Source: a bacterium
GTDB lineage: Bacteria > Armatimonadota > Zipacnadia > Zipacnadales > Zipacnadaceae
Reading direction: 5' to 3'
Assembly: GCA_030603495.1 (NCBI GenBank)
Contig: JAUVXR010000025.1
Location: forward strand, 1-37,976
Length of the DNA: 37,976 bases
The notes under the pieces were generated by a model. It was not told the origin of the DNA, searched no databases, and worked only from the letters and a program-made list of their open reading frames with translations. The translations under genes and the position numbers were made by a program. This document shows, one piece after another, positions 24,820 through 33,042 of the stretch. Position 1 is the first letter of the stretch, and each line of letters opens with the position of its first letter.

Positions 24820-26754
24820 CTACTCCCTGTCAACCCAGTTGCCGATGTCGAGCTTGATGTCGAAGCGATGTGTCCCGCCACTGTGCAACAGTTCTCTGGG
24901 CAATTCTGCTGACAGGATTCGCGCCATTCCGCAGGCGTTGGGAACCTCCTCCTTCACCTGCAAGGGCCCCAGGCCCTCGCTGACAACTACGCGCAGCCCG
25001 GCACTCTTGCTGGCCCCAAGGAAAAGGACAGCTTCTCGAGCTGAAGGGCAGATGCAGTGCCAACTGTCCAGCATTGGCAGGTTAAGTACTCTCAGTTCCA
25101 CGATTCCCTCGTCCAGTGCACCCCTGATTTGGCCAAAACACTTAAGGGCATTGCGCTGGAACACGAGCACTTGCTCAATTGAGAACTGGCCGAACTCCAG
25201 TGTTACCGAGTACGTGTCGTTCGATTTGCGGCTTAGGCGACCAGTTGCTTCATGGCACGAGAGCCATCGTCCGTTGGACAGCCGCGCGATAGGCCCGAAG
25301 AAGTTTGCACCTGCCAGCGAGTGGCCATACCTCTGCCCGTACCGCCCGTCTGGCGAGGGACCACCGGGGCAGGAGAAGAGTAAGCCGTGCGGCTGGATCA
25401 GAAGATGCTGAAAGGAAGGTCCAGTGTCGGCTAAGTAGGGCGACCCCTGCCCGCTCTCGCCAAAAGCGGCAAAATATTGGGGCATACGCACCACCAGGCA
25501 GTTTGATGGTTCGAGAAACGTAAATGCTGCAGCATCGTAAGGTGTGGGCGCGCAATGAACTTGTGAGATCTGTGCCGCCAAGGCCACCCAAGCGCCAAAG
25601 GCGGCATTGTAGACGGACAGATGGTGGTAGTCATACCACCCCATCTTTGTCTGGTCTGCTCCTTGGGTGAGAATCAAGGGCAGGTGTCCGTCCGGTTGCT
25701 GATGGGCCATAACGAATTTCCACACTTGGCGCCTGACGAATTCAAGTCGCCCGGCACGGTCGGGTGCGAGACTCTTAGCAGCTTCCAGAGCATAAATGGC
25801 GCACGCGTAGCCAAAAAGCTGGCGCTGGCCTCTGCCGGTGTAGTTGAAATCGCCCCAGGGGTCAATCCAATGGCAGAGGTACTCGACCCCGCGCAAGAAC
25901 GCTTCGCGCACACTCGTATCGTTAGTGACCATCCATATCCGGTGAAGCAGCGCCAGGACGTACGCATGATATTGGATAGGACGGCTTTGCCCGGGGACGT
26001 CCTCAAAACAGCCGTCACCAAGCTGACGACGTTTCAGCCTCCATAGATACCTGCGGTATCGAAGGTAGTCTGTTGGACGATGCAGCAACTTGTATCTTAG
26101 AAGATGCGATAGAGCTCTCATTGCAATCCAATTGGTTGACTGATTGTCGTTCGACTTCCATGAGCCGATCGTGCGGAGGCAATCCGCCCGTATTCCCGGC
26201 GGCAGCTCCTGCCACAACATCCGAGATGTTTCCGCGAAAGCCAAGTTGTTGAAGTCCCAATGATAGTCCCAATCGGCGAAGACATACTCATCCGGAGCGG
26301 TCCGTATGTGGAATTGCATGGCTGCTCGCGCTCTTCCAAGATAGTCCGGTTCTTGGGTCAGGTGATACATTGCCGCGCTAAACAGTCCAAAAAAGGTGGT
26401 CGAATAATGCTCGCCTTGGACCCGGCAGTCTAAGTGATCGTAAATACCACCTATGTCGTACGGCAGACGAGCGCCCGGTAGCGACGCATCTGTCCAAGCC
26501 TCACTCACGGCACTGGCCGTGTGGGCACCGACTAATGGGTCGGGCACTTGCAGATTCGCCAGCCACGTGTAGAGCCGGGCCAGGACCGACATATACTGGT
26601 CCCCTGACTCGGGGGGCTCTCCCGGCTCCTTAGTTGGCAAAGTCAATGACCGGTAATGATTCATCTGGCCGTGCGCCTCCGGCACGGGTTGTAGAGCGGA
26701 AAACTCATGATAGCGGCCATCAAGACTTGTGCCATATTCTGCTGCGAGTAGCAA
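24820..26754 (-). CDS. Alpha/alpha-toroid protein, putative polysaccharide lyase or hydrolase
   Basis: A 644-residue protein whose first 410 residues are helix-rich with repeated aromatic helices (WDFNNLAFAETSRMLW, NQSTNWIAMRALSHLL, IQYHAYVLALLHRIW), as in (alpha/alpha) toroids of heparinase II/III-like and related lyases. The last 230 residues look beta-rich. The Tyr/His/Asn/Arg-rich motifs (QYHAY, WYDYHH) are lyase-like, but I cannot place it in a named family. There is no signal peptide. It starts at TTG with AAGGAG 7 bases upstream, inside the DUF362 gene (35-base overlap); the first ATG is at 26664 with GGAGG 11 bases upstream. It may trim or edit the polymer or an intermediate. Confidence 0.7.
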   Translation of the reverse strand: MLLAAEYGTSLDGRYHEFSALQPVPEAHGQMNHYRSLTLPTKEPGEPPESGDQYMSVLARLYTWLANLQVPDPLVGAHTASAVSEAWTDASLPGARLPYDIGGIYDHLDCRVQGEHYSTTFFGLFSAAMYHLTQEPDYLGRARAAMQFHIRTAPDEYVFADWDYHWDFNNLAFAETSRMLWQELPPGIRADCLRTIGSWKSNDNQSTNWIAMRALSHLLRYKLLHRPTDYLRYRRYLWRLKRRQLGDGCFEDVPGQSRPIQYHAYVLALLHRIWMVTNDTSVREAFLRGVEYLCHWIDPWGDFNYTGRGQRQLFGYACAIYALEAAKSLAPDRAGRLEFVRRQVWKFVMAHQQPDGHLPLILTQGADQTKMGWYDYHHLSVYNAAFGAWVALAAQISQVHCAPTPYDAAAFTFLEPSNCLVVRMPQYFAAFGESGQGSPYLADTGPSFQHLLIQPHGLLFSCPGGPSPDGRYGQRYGHSLAGANFFGPIARLSNGRWLSCHEATGRLSRKSNDTYSVTLEFGQFSIEQVLVFQRNALKCFGQIRGALDEGIVELRVLNLPMLDSWHCICPSAREAVLFLGASKSAGLRVVVSEGLGPLQVKEEVPNACGMARILSAELPRELLHSGGTHRFDIKLDIGNWVDRE

Positions 26755-27730
26755 ACCATAACTCCTTAGCTACGCGCCTCGGCTCCCCCCCTGAGGATAA
26801 CAGCGCCCCAACCTTGTTCAGTAGCCACGACGTGCGCAGCAGGCCTAGCCCCCCCGCGATCAGACACTTCTCGCCAAACGAGATGAATCGGAACTTCGGG
26901 CGGCACGACACTAGGTCACCGACTATCCTGATCCGGTCGGGGTCACCACACCCCAAACCTTGCGACGCGGCATACGCCAAGTGTGGTATCCTCTTAGCAG
27001 GAATCCCAATCAACCCGGCGGCAACGGTGTCAATGGCTACCGGGTCCGCCGCGACCAACACGGTTGATATGCTGCGAGCAATGCCGTGCACTGGACCGGG
27101 GCCCTCCATCGCGGGATTCCCATCTAGTATGTACATCTCCGCCGGCTTGGCCTGGATCAGATCAGTGATAACCTCGCTCAGGAAGGGATGGTATTTCTGC
27201 TTGTCGCCATCGGGTAGCAGTCCGAAGTGATTCTTCAGTGCGCCGGAAAATCCGGCCAGACGATGCGTCTTGATCTTGGAAAGCGAAACGAGCAGATCAC
27301 ACTCGTGCAGCCGCTGCGAAAGCAGCATCGGCTTCACTATGCGCGATTCTAACGGAACGTGAGTCATTGTATCGCGAGAAAGATCCAGAAGTTGGACCTG
27401 CGGGTCGAACGATCTTACCAGATCCGGGTATCCCTGGAACTCGAACTTGTCGCTCGCGAGGCAGCCGCCCGAGCTGTCGGACTCAGCAATCCAAATCTTT
27501 GCTGTAGCATTGATCTCGCGGACAGCTTGGATGAGGGCTTTGAGCATATGGGGGCTGACTACAACGCCTGATTGCCACGCGAACCGATTGCCGGCCGCGA
27601 GATTAGGCTTGATCACGACGCTATTGGCCCGTCTCAGTTTCTCGACGAGGCCCATCTCCTCGATGAAGGCAAACACTTCTGCTGCCGTGACCGAAGACGT
27701 ATGGAGTGCTAGTACCGTCGGCTCCGTCAC
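26720..27730 (-). CDS. DUF362 domain-containing protein
   Basis: The 336-residue protein matches DUF362: VVIKPNLAAG, IAESDSSGG, LVSLSKIKTHRLAGFSGALKNHFGLLP and ILDGNPAMEGPGP, followed by AADPVAIDTVAA. Many DUF362 proteins carry a ferredoxin-type Cys cluster; this one does not, having only scattered Cys. The function of the family is unknown, although it recurs in anaerobe and polysaccharide loci. It starts at GTG with AGAGG 5 bases upstream and lies 22 bases after the GT2 gene, and its 3' end holds the ribosome site of the toroid protein, which implies linked expression. Confidence 0.87.
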   Translation of the reverse strand: MTEPTVLALHTSSVTAAEVFAFIEEMGLVEKLRRANSVVIKPNLAAGNRFAWQSGVVVSPHMLKALIQAVREINATAKIWIAESDSSGGCLASDKFEFQGYPDLVRSFDPQVQLLDLSRDTMTHVPLESRIVKPMLLSQRLHECDLLVSLSKIKTHRLAGFSGALKNHFGLLPDGDKQKYHPFLSEVITDLIQAKPAEMYILDGNPAMEGPGPVHGIARSISTVLVAADPVAIDTVAAGLIGIPAKRIPHLAYAASQGLGCGDPDRIRIVGDLVSCRPKFRFISFGEKCLIAGGLGLLRTSWLLNKVGALLSSGGEPRRVAKELWFATRSRIWHKS

Positions 27731-27752
27731 TATGACCTCTCAGTGCAGTATC

Positions 27753-28505
27753 CTAGCTGCTGAAGCGGTAGCGAATCAGCGTCCAGACAGCTTGGATTCC
27801 GTCCCTTAATTTGATCTTCTTGCCTTGTTTCGTCGAGCGGGGGGCGTAGGTAATCGGTACCTCAACGATATCTATCCCTGCCTTCAAGACCTTCGCTGTC
27901 ACCTCAGGGCAAAACTCAAAGCCAGTGCACTTCAGGTCAAGCTTCTTGAGAACCTCCGCTCTAAAGGCTTTGTAGCAGGTAGGTTCGTCCGTGATCCGGC
28001 TTCCGTACAGGCAGTTTGTGATGAACGACAGGACGCGGCCGCCCCAGTAGAATGCCGCGCTCGACATTGGGTTGTCACCGGAGATCCTCGATCCATAGAC
28101 CACGTTGGCATCCCCGTTGGCTATGGGTGCTACCACCTGTTGGTAGTCCGAGGGATCATACTCAAGGTCGGCGTCCTGAATGATAACAACGTCGCCGGAC
28201 ACGTACTTCAGACCTGTGCGAATTGCTGCTCCCTTTCCTTGGTTATTGTCGTGGTATATGCACTTGATTCGCCGATCGTCCATACGAGCGAGCAGATCTC
28301 GCGAGCCGTCAGTTGACCCATCGTCCACCATGATCAACTCATGACAGATCGGATTAGCGAGCACACGTTCCACAATGGCGGTAAGTGTCCAGACCTCATT
28401 GAACACAGGCATTATTACCGACAGCTTCACATCCATCGGTTGGTAATCTCGCGATGGACTTGTCTCGACATTCGTGTTGAAGTTCAAGCGTTCGGGCTGG
28501 GCCAT
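27753..28505 (-). CDS. DPM1-like family 2 glycosyltransferase (polyprenyl-phosphate sugar synthase)
   Basis: The 250-residue soluble GT2 has LSVIMPVFNE, VDDGSTDGS (60-68), the DAD metal motif (111-113) in QDADLEYDP, and GSRISG and PTCYKAFR blocks of the DPM1/dolichyl-phosphate mannosyltransferase group. It lacks the C-terminal membrane helices of GtrB-type enzymes. It should load a sugar from a nucleotide donor onto undecaprenyl phosphate on the cytoplasmic face, supplying the GT-C enzymes in this operon. AGGAG is 8 bases before the ATG. Confidence 0.9.
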   Translation of the reverse strand: MAQPERLNFNTNVETSPSRDYQPMDVKLSVIMPVFNEVWTLTAIVERVLANPICHELIMVDDGSTDGSRDLLARMDDRRIKCIYHDNNQGKGAAIRTGLKYVSGDVVIIQDADLEYDPSDYQQVVAPIANGDANVVYGSRISGDNPMSSAAFYWGGRVLSFITNCLYGSRITDEPTCYKAFRAEVLKKLDLKCTGFEFCPEVTAKVLKAGIDIVEVPITYAPRSTKQGKKIKLRDGIQAVWTLIRYRFSS

Positions 28506-28544
28506 GTCAGTTGCTCCTATCTGCCGTTCCTGAAAGATGACGGA

Positions 28545-30197
28545 CTACCACGGCCCCCTTGGCCCAGAGGGCATCCGATGTGCCTCGCAATGTCGCGATA
28601 CAGAGGTGTCGCCGTGGTTAACTCCCACTCTGGCTGCTGGCCCTATCTCGTAAACCAGAGTAGGCCGTGAACCGCTTGTCTGGGCAACGTCCATCCGGCG
28701 ATAAGTCAGAGGCCGACGCTGTGCTATGTCCTGAAAAGCAGCGGTGCGTTTGTCTCGCCAGCCAAAGCTATCTATGACCAGATGCGTCGCCTGGGTGTAT
28801 CTCACCCAAGACTCAAGGGTTGCCGGCCGTGCTGTAATGGGAAACCCTTCGGTCCTTCGGCCAGCCCATAGATACATGTAGAATGGCTTCACACACAGAA
28901 TGATGGAATCGTCGGGGGTGTTGGTAGCAATCCACGTGCCAGCCCTCTTGTAGTCGGCAACTTCCGGCAGACTCATCAGTTTGTCTGGCTTTGTCACCGC
29001 TGTGTGGATACCCCCCACCAGTCCACCAATGACCAGCAGGGCAGCCAGTCCGTTGCGAGCATTGGTCGGGCTGATATTGAGAAAGAGGCTTTGCGTCCGA
29101 GCCGCTACCGCCCCCATGCCGCGAATAGTGAACCAGGCCAACATAGGTACTACTGGCAGCAAATACCGGGGCTCGCACGCAGGCTGGGGTAAGAGAAACA
29201 GGATGTACAAGGGAGTGAACATGGCCAGCAACCTGCGCCCAGTTCGGAAGTCCGCCTTGATGCCCACCCCAACCAGTGCTGCCATTGCCAGAGCGAGAGC
29301 ATATGCCACGGCAGTCAGGCCGGCTCTGTGCAGAGCGGCGGCAAAGGGCAGCAACAGTAGCTCGGACAGATCCCGAGCGTACCTCCATGCATGGGCAGCG
29401 AGACGAGCCGCCATCTCCCGGCCGCTAAGCATCCGCGACTCCTCGAGGTTAGGCTCAACGTGCAACGCCCGAAACAGATAATTGGTGTCTTGTGGCGTGG
29501 AAGACTGTCCTAGTACTAAGAACGGTGCTGCTGTCACTGCGATCATGGCGGCGAGGAATAGAGCCTTCTTGTTGCGCTGCTCAAACCACAAGTAGGGGAT
29601 CATCGCAAGCACGAGAACAACGCCTATTGTTCTAGTGAGCAAGGCAAACCACAACGCCAAAGCCAGAATGACACAGCGCACCGTCAACCCATCTCTTTCC
29701 CGTGCGCAGCCAATCGCCAGAGCCAAACATAACGTAGTTAGGGCAAGGGAAAGAGCCTCGCTGCGCAGCTGCGTCGAGAAAGAGACGACCAACGGGCAAC
29801 TCGCCACGATTAGGGCCAGCACCGAAGCCCAAACTCGGCCCACACTAAGCGCGAACAGCCAATAGGTGGCGGCCACCGCGGCCATGGTACATACCGCGGG
29901 CACGAGCTTCAGCGCAGCAATGCTGACCCCGAAGATTTTTATGATAGGAGCCAGCAGAAGCGGGAAACCAAAGGGGAAGGTGGTCTCCATAGGCATGCGC
30001 GGCGAATTGATCTGACGAAATCCTTTGCCTTCAGCAATGGACTTGGCCAGCACCACGTAATGGGCATCGTCGCCTTTCCCTCTGAGTGACGAGTCGAGGG
30101 AGATGGCAGCCAAACTGGCGATGATCACCATAGCGACCACCAGGATCGGCCCATGGCGGAGGGCAGTTCTTAGCGACGCTTGTCCACTACTCTTCAT
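28545..30197 (-). CDS. GT39/ArnT-like GT-C membrane glycosyltransferase
   Basis: The 550-residue protein begins with a membrane helix and then GKGDDAHYVVLAKSIAEGKGF, whose Asp43-Asp44 pair is the PMT/ArnT-type catalytic loop motif, followed by FPFGFPLLLAPI. About ten to twelve hydrophobic segments and a C-terminal soluble domain complete the GT-C layout. It transfers a sugar from polyprenyl phosphate outside the inner membrane. The ATG at 30197, with AGAGGG 8 bases upstream, is preferred to a TTG at 30230; this leaves an 11-base overlap with the GH88-like gene. The donor is probably made by the DPM1-like enzyme directly downstream. Confidence 0.87.
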   Translation of the reverse strand: MKSSGQASLRTALRHGPILVVAMVIIASLAAISLDSSLRGKGDDAHYVVLAKSIAEGKGFRQINSPRMPMETTFPFGFPLLLAPIIKIFGVSIAALKLVPAVCTMAAVAATYWLFALSVGRVWASVLALIVASCPLVVSFSTQLRSEALSLALTTLCLALAIGCARERDGLTVRCVILALALWFALLTRTIGVVLVLAMIPYLWFEQRNKKALFLAAMIAVTAAPFLVLGQSSTPQDTNYLFRALHVEPNLEESRMLSGREMAARLAAHAWRYARDLSELLLLPFAAALHRAGLTAVAYALALAMAALVGVGIKADFRTGRRLLAMFTPLYILFLLPQPACEPRYLLPVVPMLAWFTIRGMGAVAARTQSLFLNISPTNARNGLAALLVIGGLVGGIHTAVTKPDKLMSLPEVADYKRAGTWIATNTPDDSIILCVKPFYMYLWAGRRTEGFPITARPATLESWVRYTQATHLVIDSFGWRDKRTAAFQDIAQRRPLTYRRMDVAQTSGSRPTLVYEIGPAARVGVNHGDTSVSRHCEAHRMPSGPRGPW

Positions 30198-31857
30198 CCG
30201 GCCGACCCTCTCGTCCACGAGCGAGTGCAACCATCGGTCCAGGTGGCCGAGGCTCGCGGTCAGCCAACTCGTACCGGGCCATCAGGTAGTATGCAGCGGA
30301 GTACAGGAACCCACAATTCACGTTCCTGGCGCCCACGATGCAGCCTTCAGTGGTATGGGACGTGATAGCACCTCTGGCGCAGGAGTCGTCGCCATCATAG
30401 ATGTGAAGCTGGCACCAATCGAGTGCCCTCTCCGCTGCTTGGCGATAGGCTGAAGACCCGGTCACCTTGAATAGACGCGTCAGATTGTAGGCGAGGATGG
30501 AAGTCGCCTTCGCGCATTCGCCGCTGCCCGCGTCGTCCATAATGTAGTACCAACTGCCATTTCTATTCTGAAGGCACAGTAGTACATCTGCACATTCGAT
30601 AGCCCGTGCCTGCCATCTTTCCGTCGGAACGGCCTCGTACGCACATAGCAGCCCCAACAGGGCCCAAGCCTGCCCGCGTGCCCACTTCACAGTATCCAGT
30701 TCGACGCTGCTGCACCATGTCTTGGCGAACAGCCCGTTCAGTAATGAGAATCGTCGGACAGCGTCATCCAGCGTGCTGCGGAGAACTTCCTGCCAAGGTC
30801 CGTCACGGTCTCTGACGGCCAATCCGGCAAACAGGCCAGCTACGAACATAGAATCAACATAGAGCCACGAATCATCCCATCTCTCCGTAGCAGCGTCGCA
30901 TCCCACCAGGAGTCTGCCCGACCGATGCATGCCCTTCTCGCTGATCCATGTAGCCGCTCGTCTGGCCGCTTCCAGGTATGCCGTCTCGCCTGTGGCGTCG
31001 TAGAGTGGCAGAAACGCCTCCGAAGCGATGAACGCTGTATCGTTGGGCGCCAGCCACCGGACTATTCCATAGCTGTCGCCTCGGCTGGCGTCCAAGTCCC
31101 AACGCACCTCGACGCCCCCGGCGTTAGGCCCAGTGGTGAGCTGCCGTTCTCGCAGCGCATCACCTACTATCACGGCCATTTGATAGACAGACCTGTCACC
31201 TGTGCGTGACCATTCACTTAGCAGAGCTCGCACTGCTGCCGCGCTGCACCAGACCCACGAGTTGAGACGGTAGGTACGCTGGGTCAAATCGTAGCACGCG
31301 TGGAAGGTATTGCGGAAAGCGCTACCCGAAGCTTCATTGAAAGACCTCATTATGAACGCAAGCGGCGACGCTTCTGATGGGGGCCTTCTTGGCACTGCCG
31401 GCGAGGGAAATGTCTCCCCGGCAATGTCTAGCAATCGGCACGGCATATCGCCGAGCAATAGCGCTGCATCTACGCGACTGCGATCCCTGAATGCGGGATA
31501 CAACTGGACTTCTCGCACCCCTGGGTCCACCCACAAGACGTTCTCCCAAGGCTCAAACGGCAGCGGCGCGAAAGCAACAAACTGAGTGCCCCGAACCTTG
31601 GTAGCGCGGATAGGCTGACCATTTACTGCTCGCACTCCTCCTCGGCCTTCGAGGCGCGCGAGTACTAAATCACATTCTGCGGGGTCATAACGCAGCGGGC
31701 ACAGAATGATCCGGCCTCCACGGTGACGTCGCGGATTGAACCAACGCCGCAGGGCTCGCCCGCGGCTCCGGTCAGGTGCCCCGGTCCGCGTATCATCCTC
31801 CGCCACCAGGTAGACAGTCCTGGTTGTTACCTCTTCGCCATACCCCACCGACTGCAT
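30187..31857 (-). CDS. GH88/GH105-like unsaturated uronyl hydrolase
   Basis: This 556-residue protein has a 190-residue N-terminal extension of unknown fold, then a six-hairpin (alpha/alpha)6 barrel. Family-typical blocks are WLYVDSMFVAGLFAGLA with a candidate catalytic Asp335, VKWARGQAWALLGLL (near 391-404), GSWYYIMDD and a helix corresponding to SSATAIFAYGL. GH88 and GH105 hydrate and remove 4,5-unsaturated uronic acid left by polysaccharide lyases. No signal peptide is seen, so it would act in the cytoplasm. The ATG at 31857 overlaps the preceding TGA (TGATG). Its presence between glycosyltransferases is unusual and fits with the lyase-like toroid gene further down the operon. Confidence 0.8.
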   Translation of the reverse strand: MQSVGYGEEVTTRTVYLVAEDDTRTGAPDRSRGRALRRWFNPRRHRGGRIILCPLRYDPAECDLVLARLEGRGGVRAVNGQPIRATKVRGTQFVAFAPLPFEPWENVLWVDPGVREVQLYPAFRDRSRVDAALLLGDMPCRLLDIAGETFPSPAVPRRPPSEASPLAFIMRSFNEASGSAFRNTFHACYDLTQRTYRLNSWVWCSAAAVRALLSEWSRTGDRSVYQMAVIVGDALRERQLTTGPNAGGVEVRWDLDASRGDSYGIVRWLAPNDTAFIASEAFLPLYDATGETAYLEAARRAATWISEKGMHRSGRLLVGCDAATERWDDSWLYVDSMFVAGLFAGLAVRDRDGPWQEVLRSTLDDAVRRFSLLNGLFAKTWCSSVELDTVKWARGQAWALLGLLCAYEAVPTERWQARAIECADVLLCLQNRNGSWYYIMDDAGSGECAKATSILAYNLTRLFKVTGSSAYRQAAERALDWCQLHIYDGDDSCARGAITSHTTEGCIVGARNVNCGFLYSAAYYLMARYELADREPRPPGPMVALARGREGRPDEE

Positions 31858-32999
31858 CAAACGCTACCTACTCCTAAGAGTCGCATATATACTTTCTCGA
31901 CCTCGTCAGCCACACGTTCCCACGTGTACTTGCTCTCGACCATACGCTGGGCCCGGGCTGCTATCGTCCCTGCTAGCTGGCGATCGGACAGCAAGGTGGT
32001 AATGGCCTGGGCCAGGGCTTCCGGGGCGGCGGGTGGCACCAACAGGCCAGTCTGTCCGTTGGCAATGAACTCCCGCGGGCCAAACGTATCAGTTGCGACT
32101 ACGGGCGTCCCGCATGCCATCGCCTCCAAGTAAACAAGTCCAAACGCCTCGTAGCGGGAGGGGCCGACCAACAGATCAGCCGCTGAGTAGAGACGGGCGA
32201 GTTGCTTATGACGCACACAAGGGTGGACCCTGACGAACGGCTCCAGTTTGGCCGCCGATATTGTGCTGAGTACTCTTTCGACTTCCTCACCGTCCGCCTC
32301 GCGCGATGGCCCTCCGACGAGCAAGAACGTTGTATCTGGCCGCCTGGCGACCACGGCGGGAACTGCCTCAAGCAAGTCATAGATCCCCTTGTGCTCCTGG
32401 AACCGCCCCACGAAGAGAACCAACGGGCCGCTGATTCCCAGGTCCCGGCGCAATGCTGAACCGTCACTGGGTCTGAAGGTGGATAGATCAACACCGTTGT
32501 ACGTTGGCCAGAGCCTTCCACTGCCTACTCCCGCCTCTTCAAGTGACTGGCGCTCGCCGCTGTTCAAGTACAGGACTGCATGGCTGTTTCGGGCGATCGC
32601 ATACCAAAGCCACCTCCGCAGCGGTGTAAGCCGGCCTCGGGGCACACGCTGAAACCAAAAAGCCTGAGTGTGATGGGGCGTCATAACAAAGGGACAGCCG
32701 CGAATTTGCGCCGCCAAGAAGGCAGAACGCACGTGAGGCCATATCGCATGCGCGTGGATAACATCCACATCCTTTTCACTAAGCAGTGCCCTCAGCATCG
32801 TGCCATCCGCAAAAGCGTGCCGCATCCTAACAACCTTCGCTCCTCCTATAGTCTCCGGGGCCGGTTGGTCGCCCCAATCGTACGTGTATATCGTTACTTC
32901 ATGACCTCGGCTGGCAAGCTGACGGCTAAGCTGCTCGACATGCACACCCGCTCCGGTCTGGAATGGTCTGAAGTATCTCGTGACCTGGACGATCTTCAT
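31857..32999 (-). CDS. Family 4 glycosyltransferase (N-lobe acceptor type)
   Basis: The 380-residue GT-B enzyme opens with IVQVTRYFRPFQTGAGVHVEQLSRQLASRGHEV, the glycine-rich N-lobe of many GT4 enzymes, has HAHAIWP and GVDLSTF, and ends with VLFVGRFQEHKGIYDLL and PSRYEAFGLVYLEAMACGTPVVA, the E-x7-E nucleotide-sugar site. The ATG at 32999 is preferred; a GTG at 33002 is in frame. It shares its last base with the start of the GH88-like gene, so both are coupled. The sugar added is unknown. Confidence 0.92.
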   Translation of the reverse strand: MKIVQVTRYFRPFQTGAGVHVEQLSRQLASRGHEVTIYTYDWGDQPAPETIGGAKVVRMRHAFADGTMLRALLSEKDVDVIHAHAIWPHVRSAFLAAQIRGCPFVMTPHHTQAFWFQRVPRGRLTPLRRWLWYAIARNSHAVLYLNSGERQSLEEAGVGSGRLWPTYNGVDLSTFRPSDGSALRRDLGISGPLVLFVGRFQEHKGIYDLLEAVPAVVARRPDTTFLLVGGPSREADGEEVERVLSTISAAKLEPFVRVHPCVRHKQLARLYSAADLLVGPSRYEAFGLVYLEAMACGTPVVATDTFGPREFIANGQTGLLVPPAAPEALAQAITTLLSDRQLAGTIAARAQRMVESKYTWERVADEVEKVYMRLLGVGSV

Positions 33000-33042
33000 C
33001 ACAGGGCCTCTGATAGCACCAGTGAACGCACGGCCGGATTGC

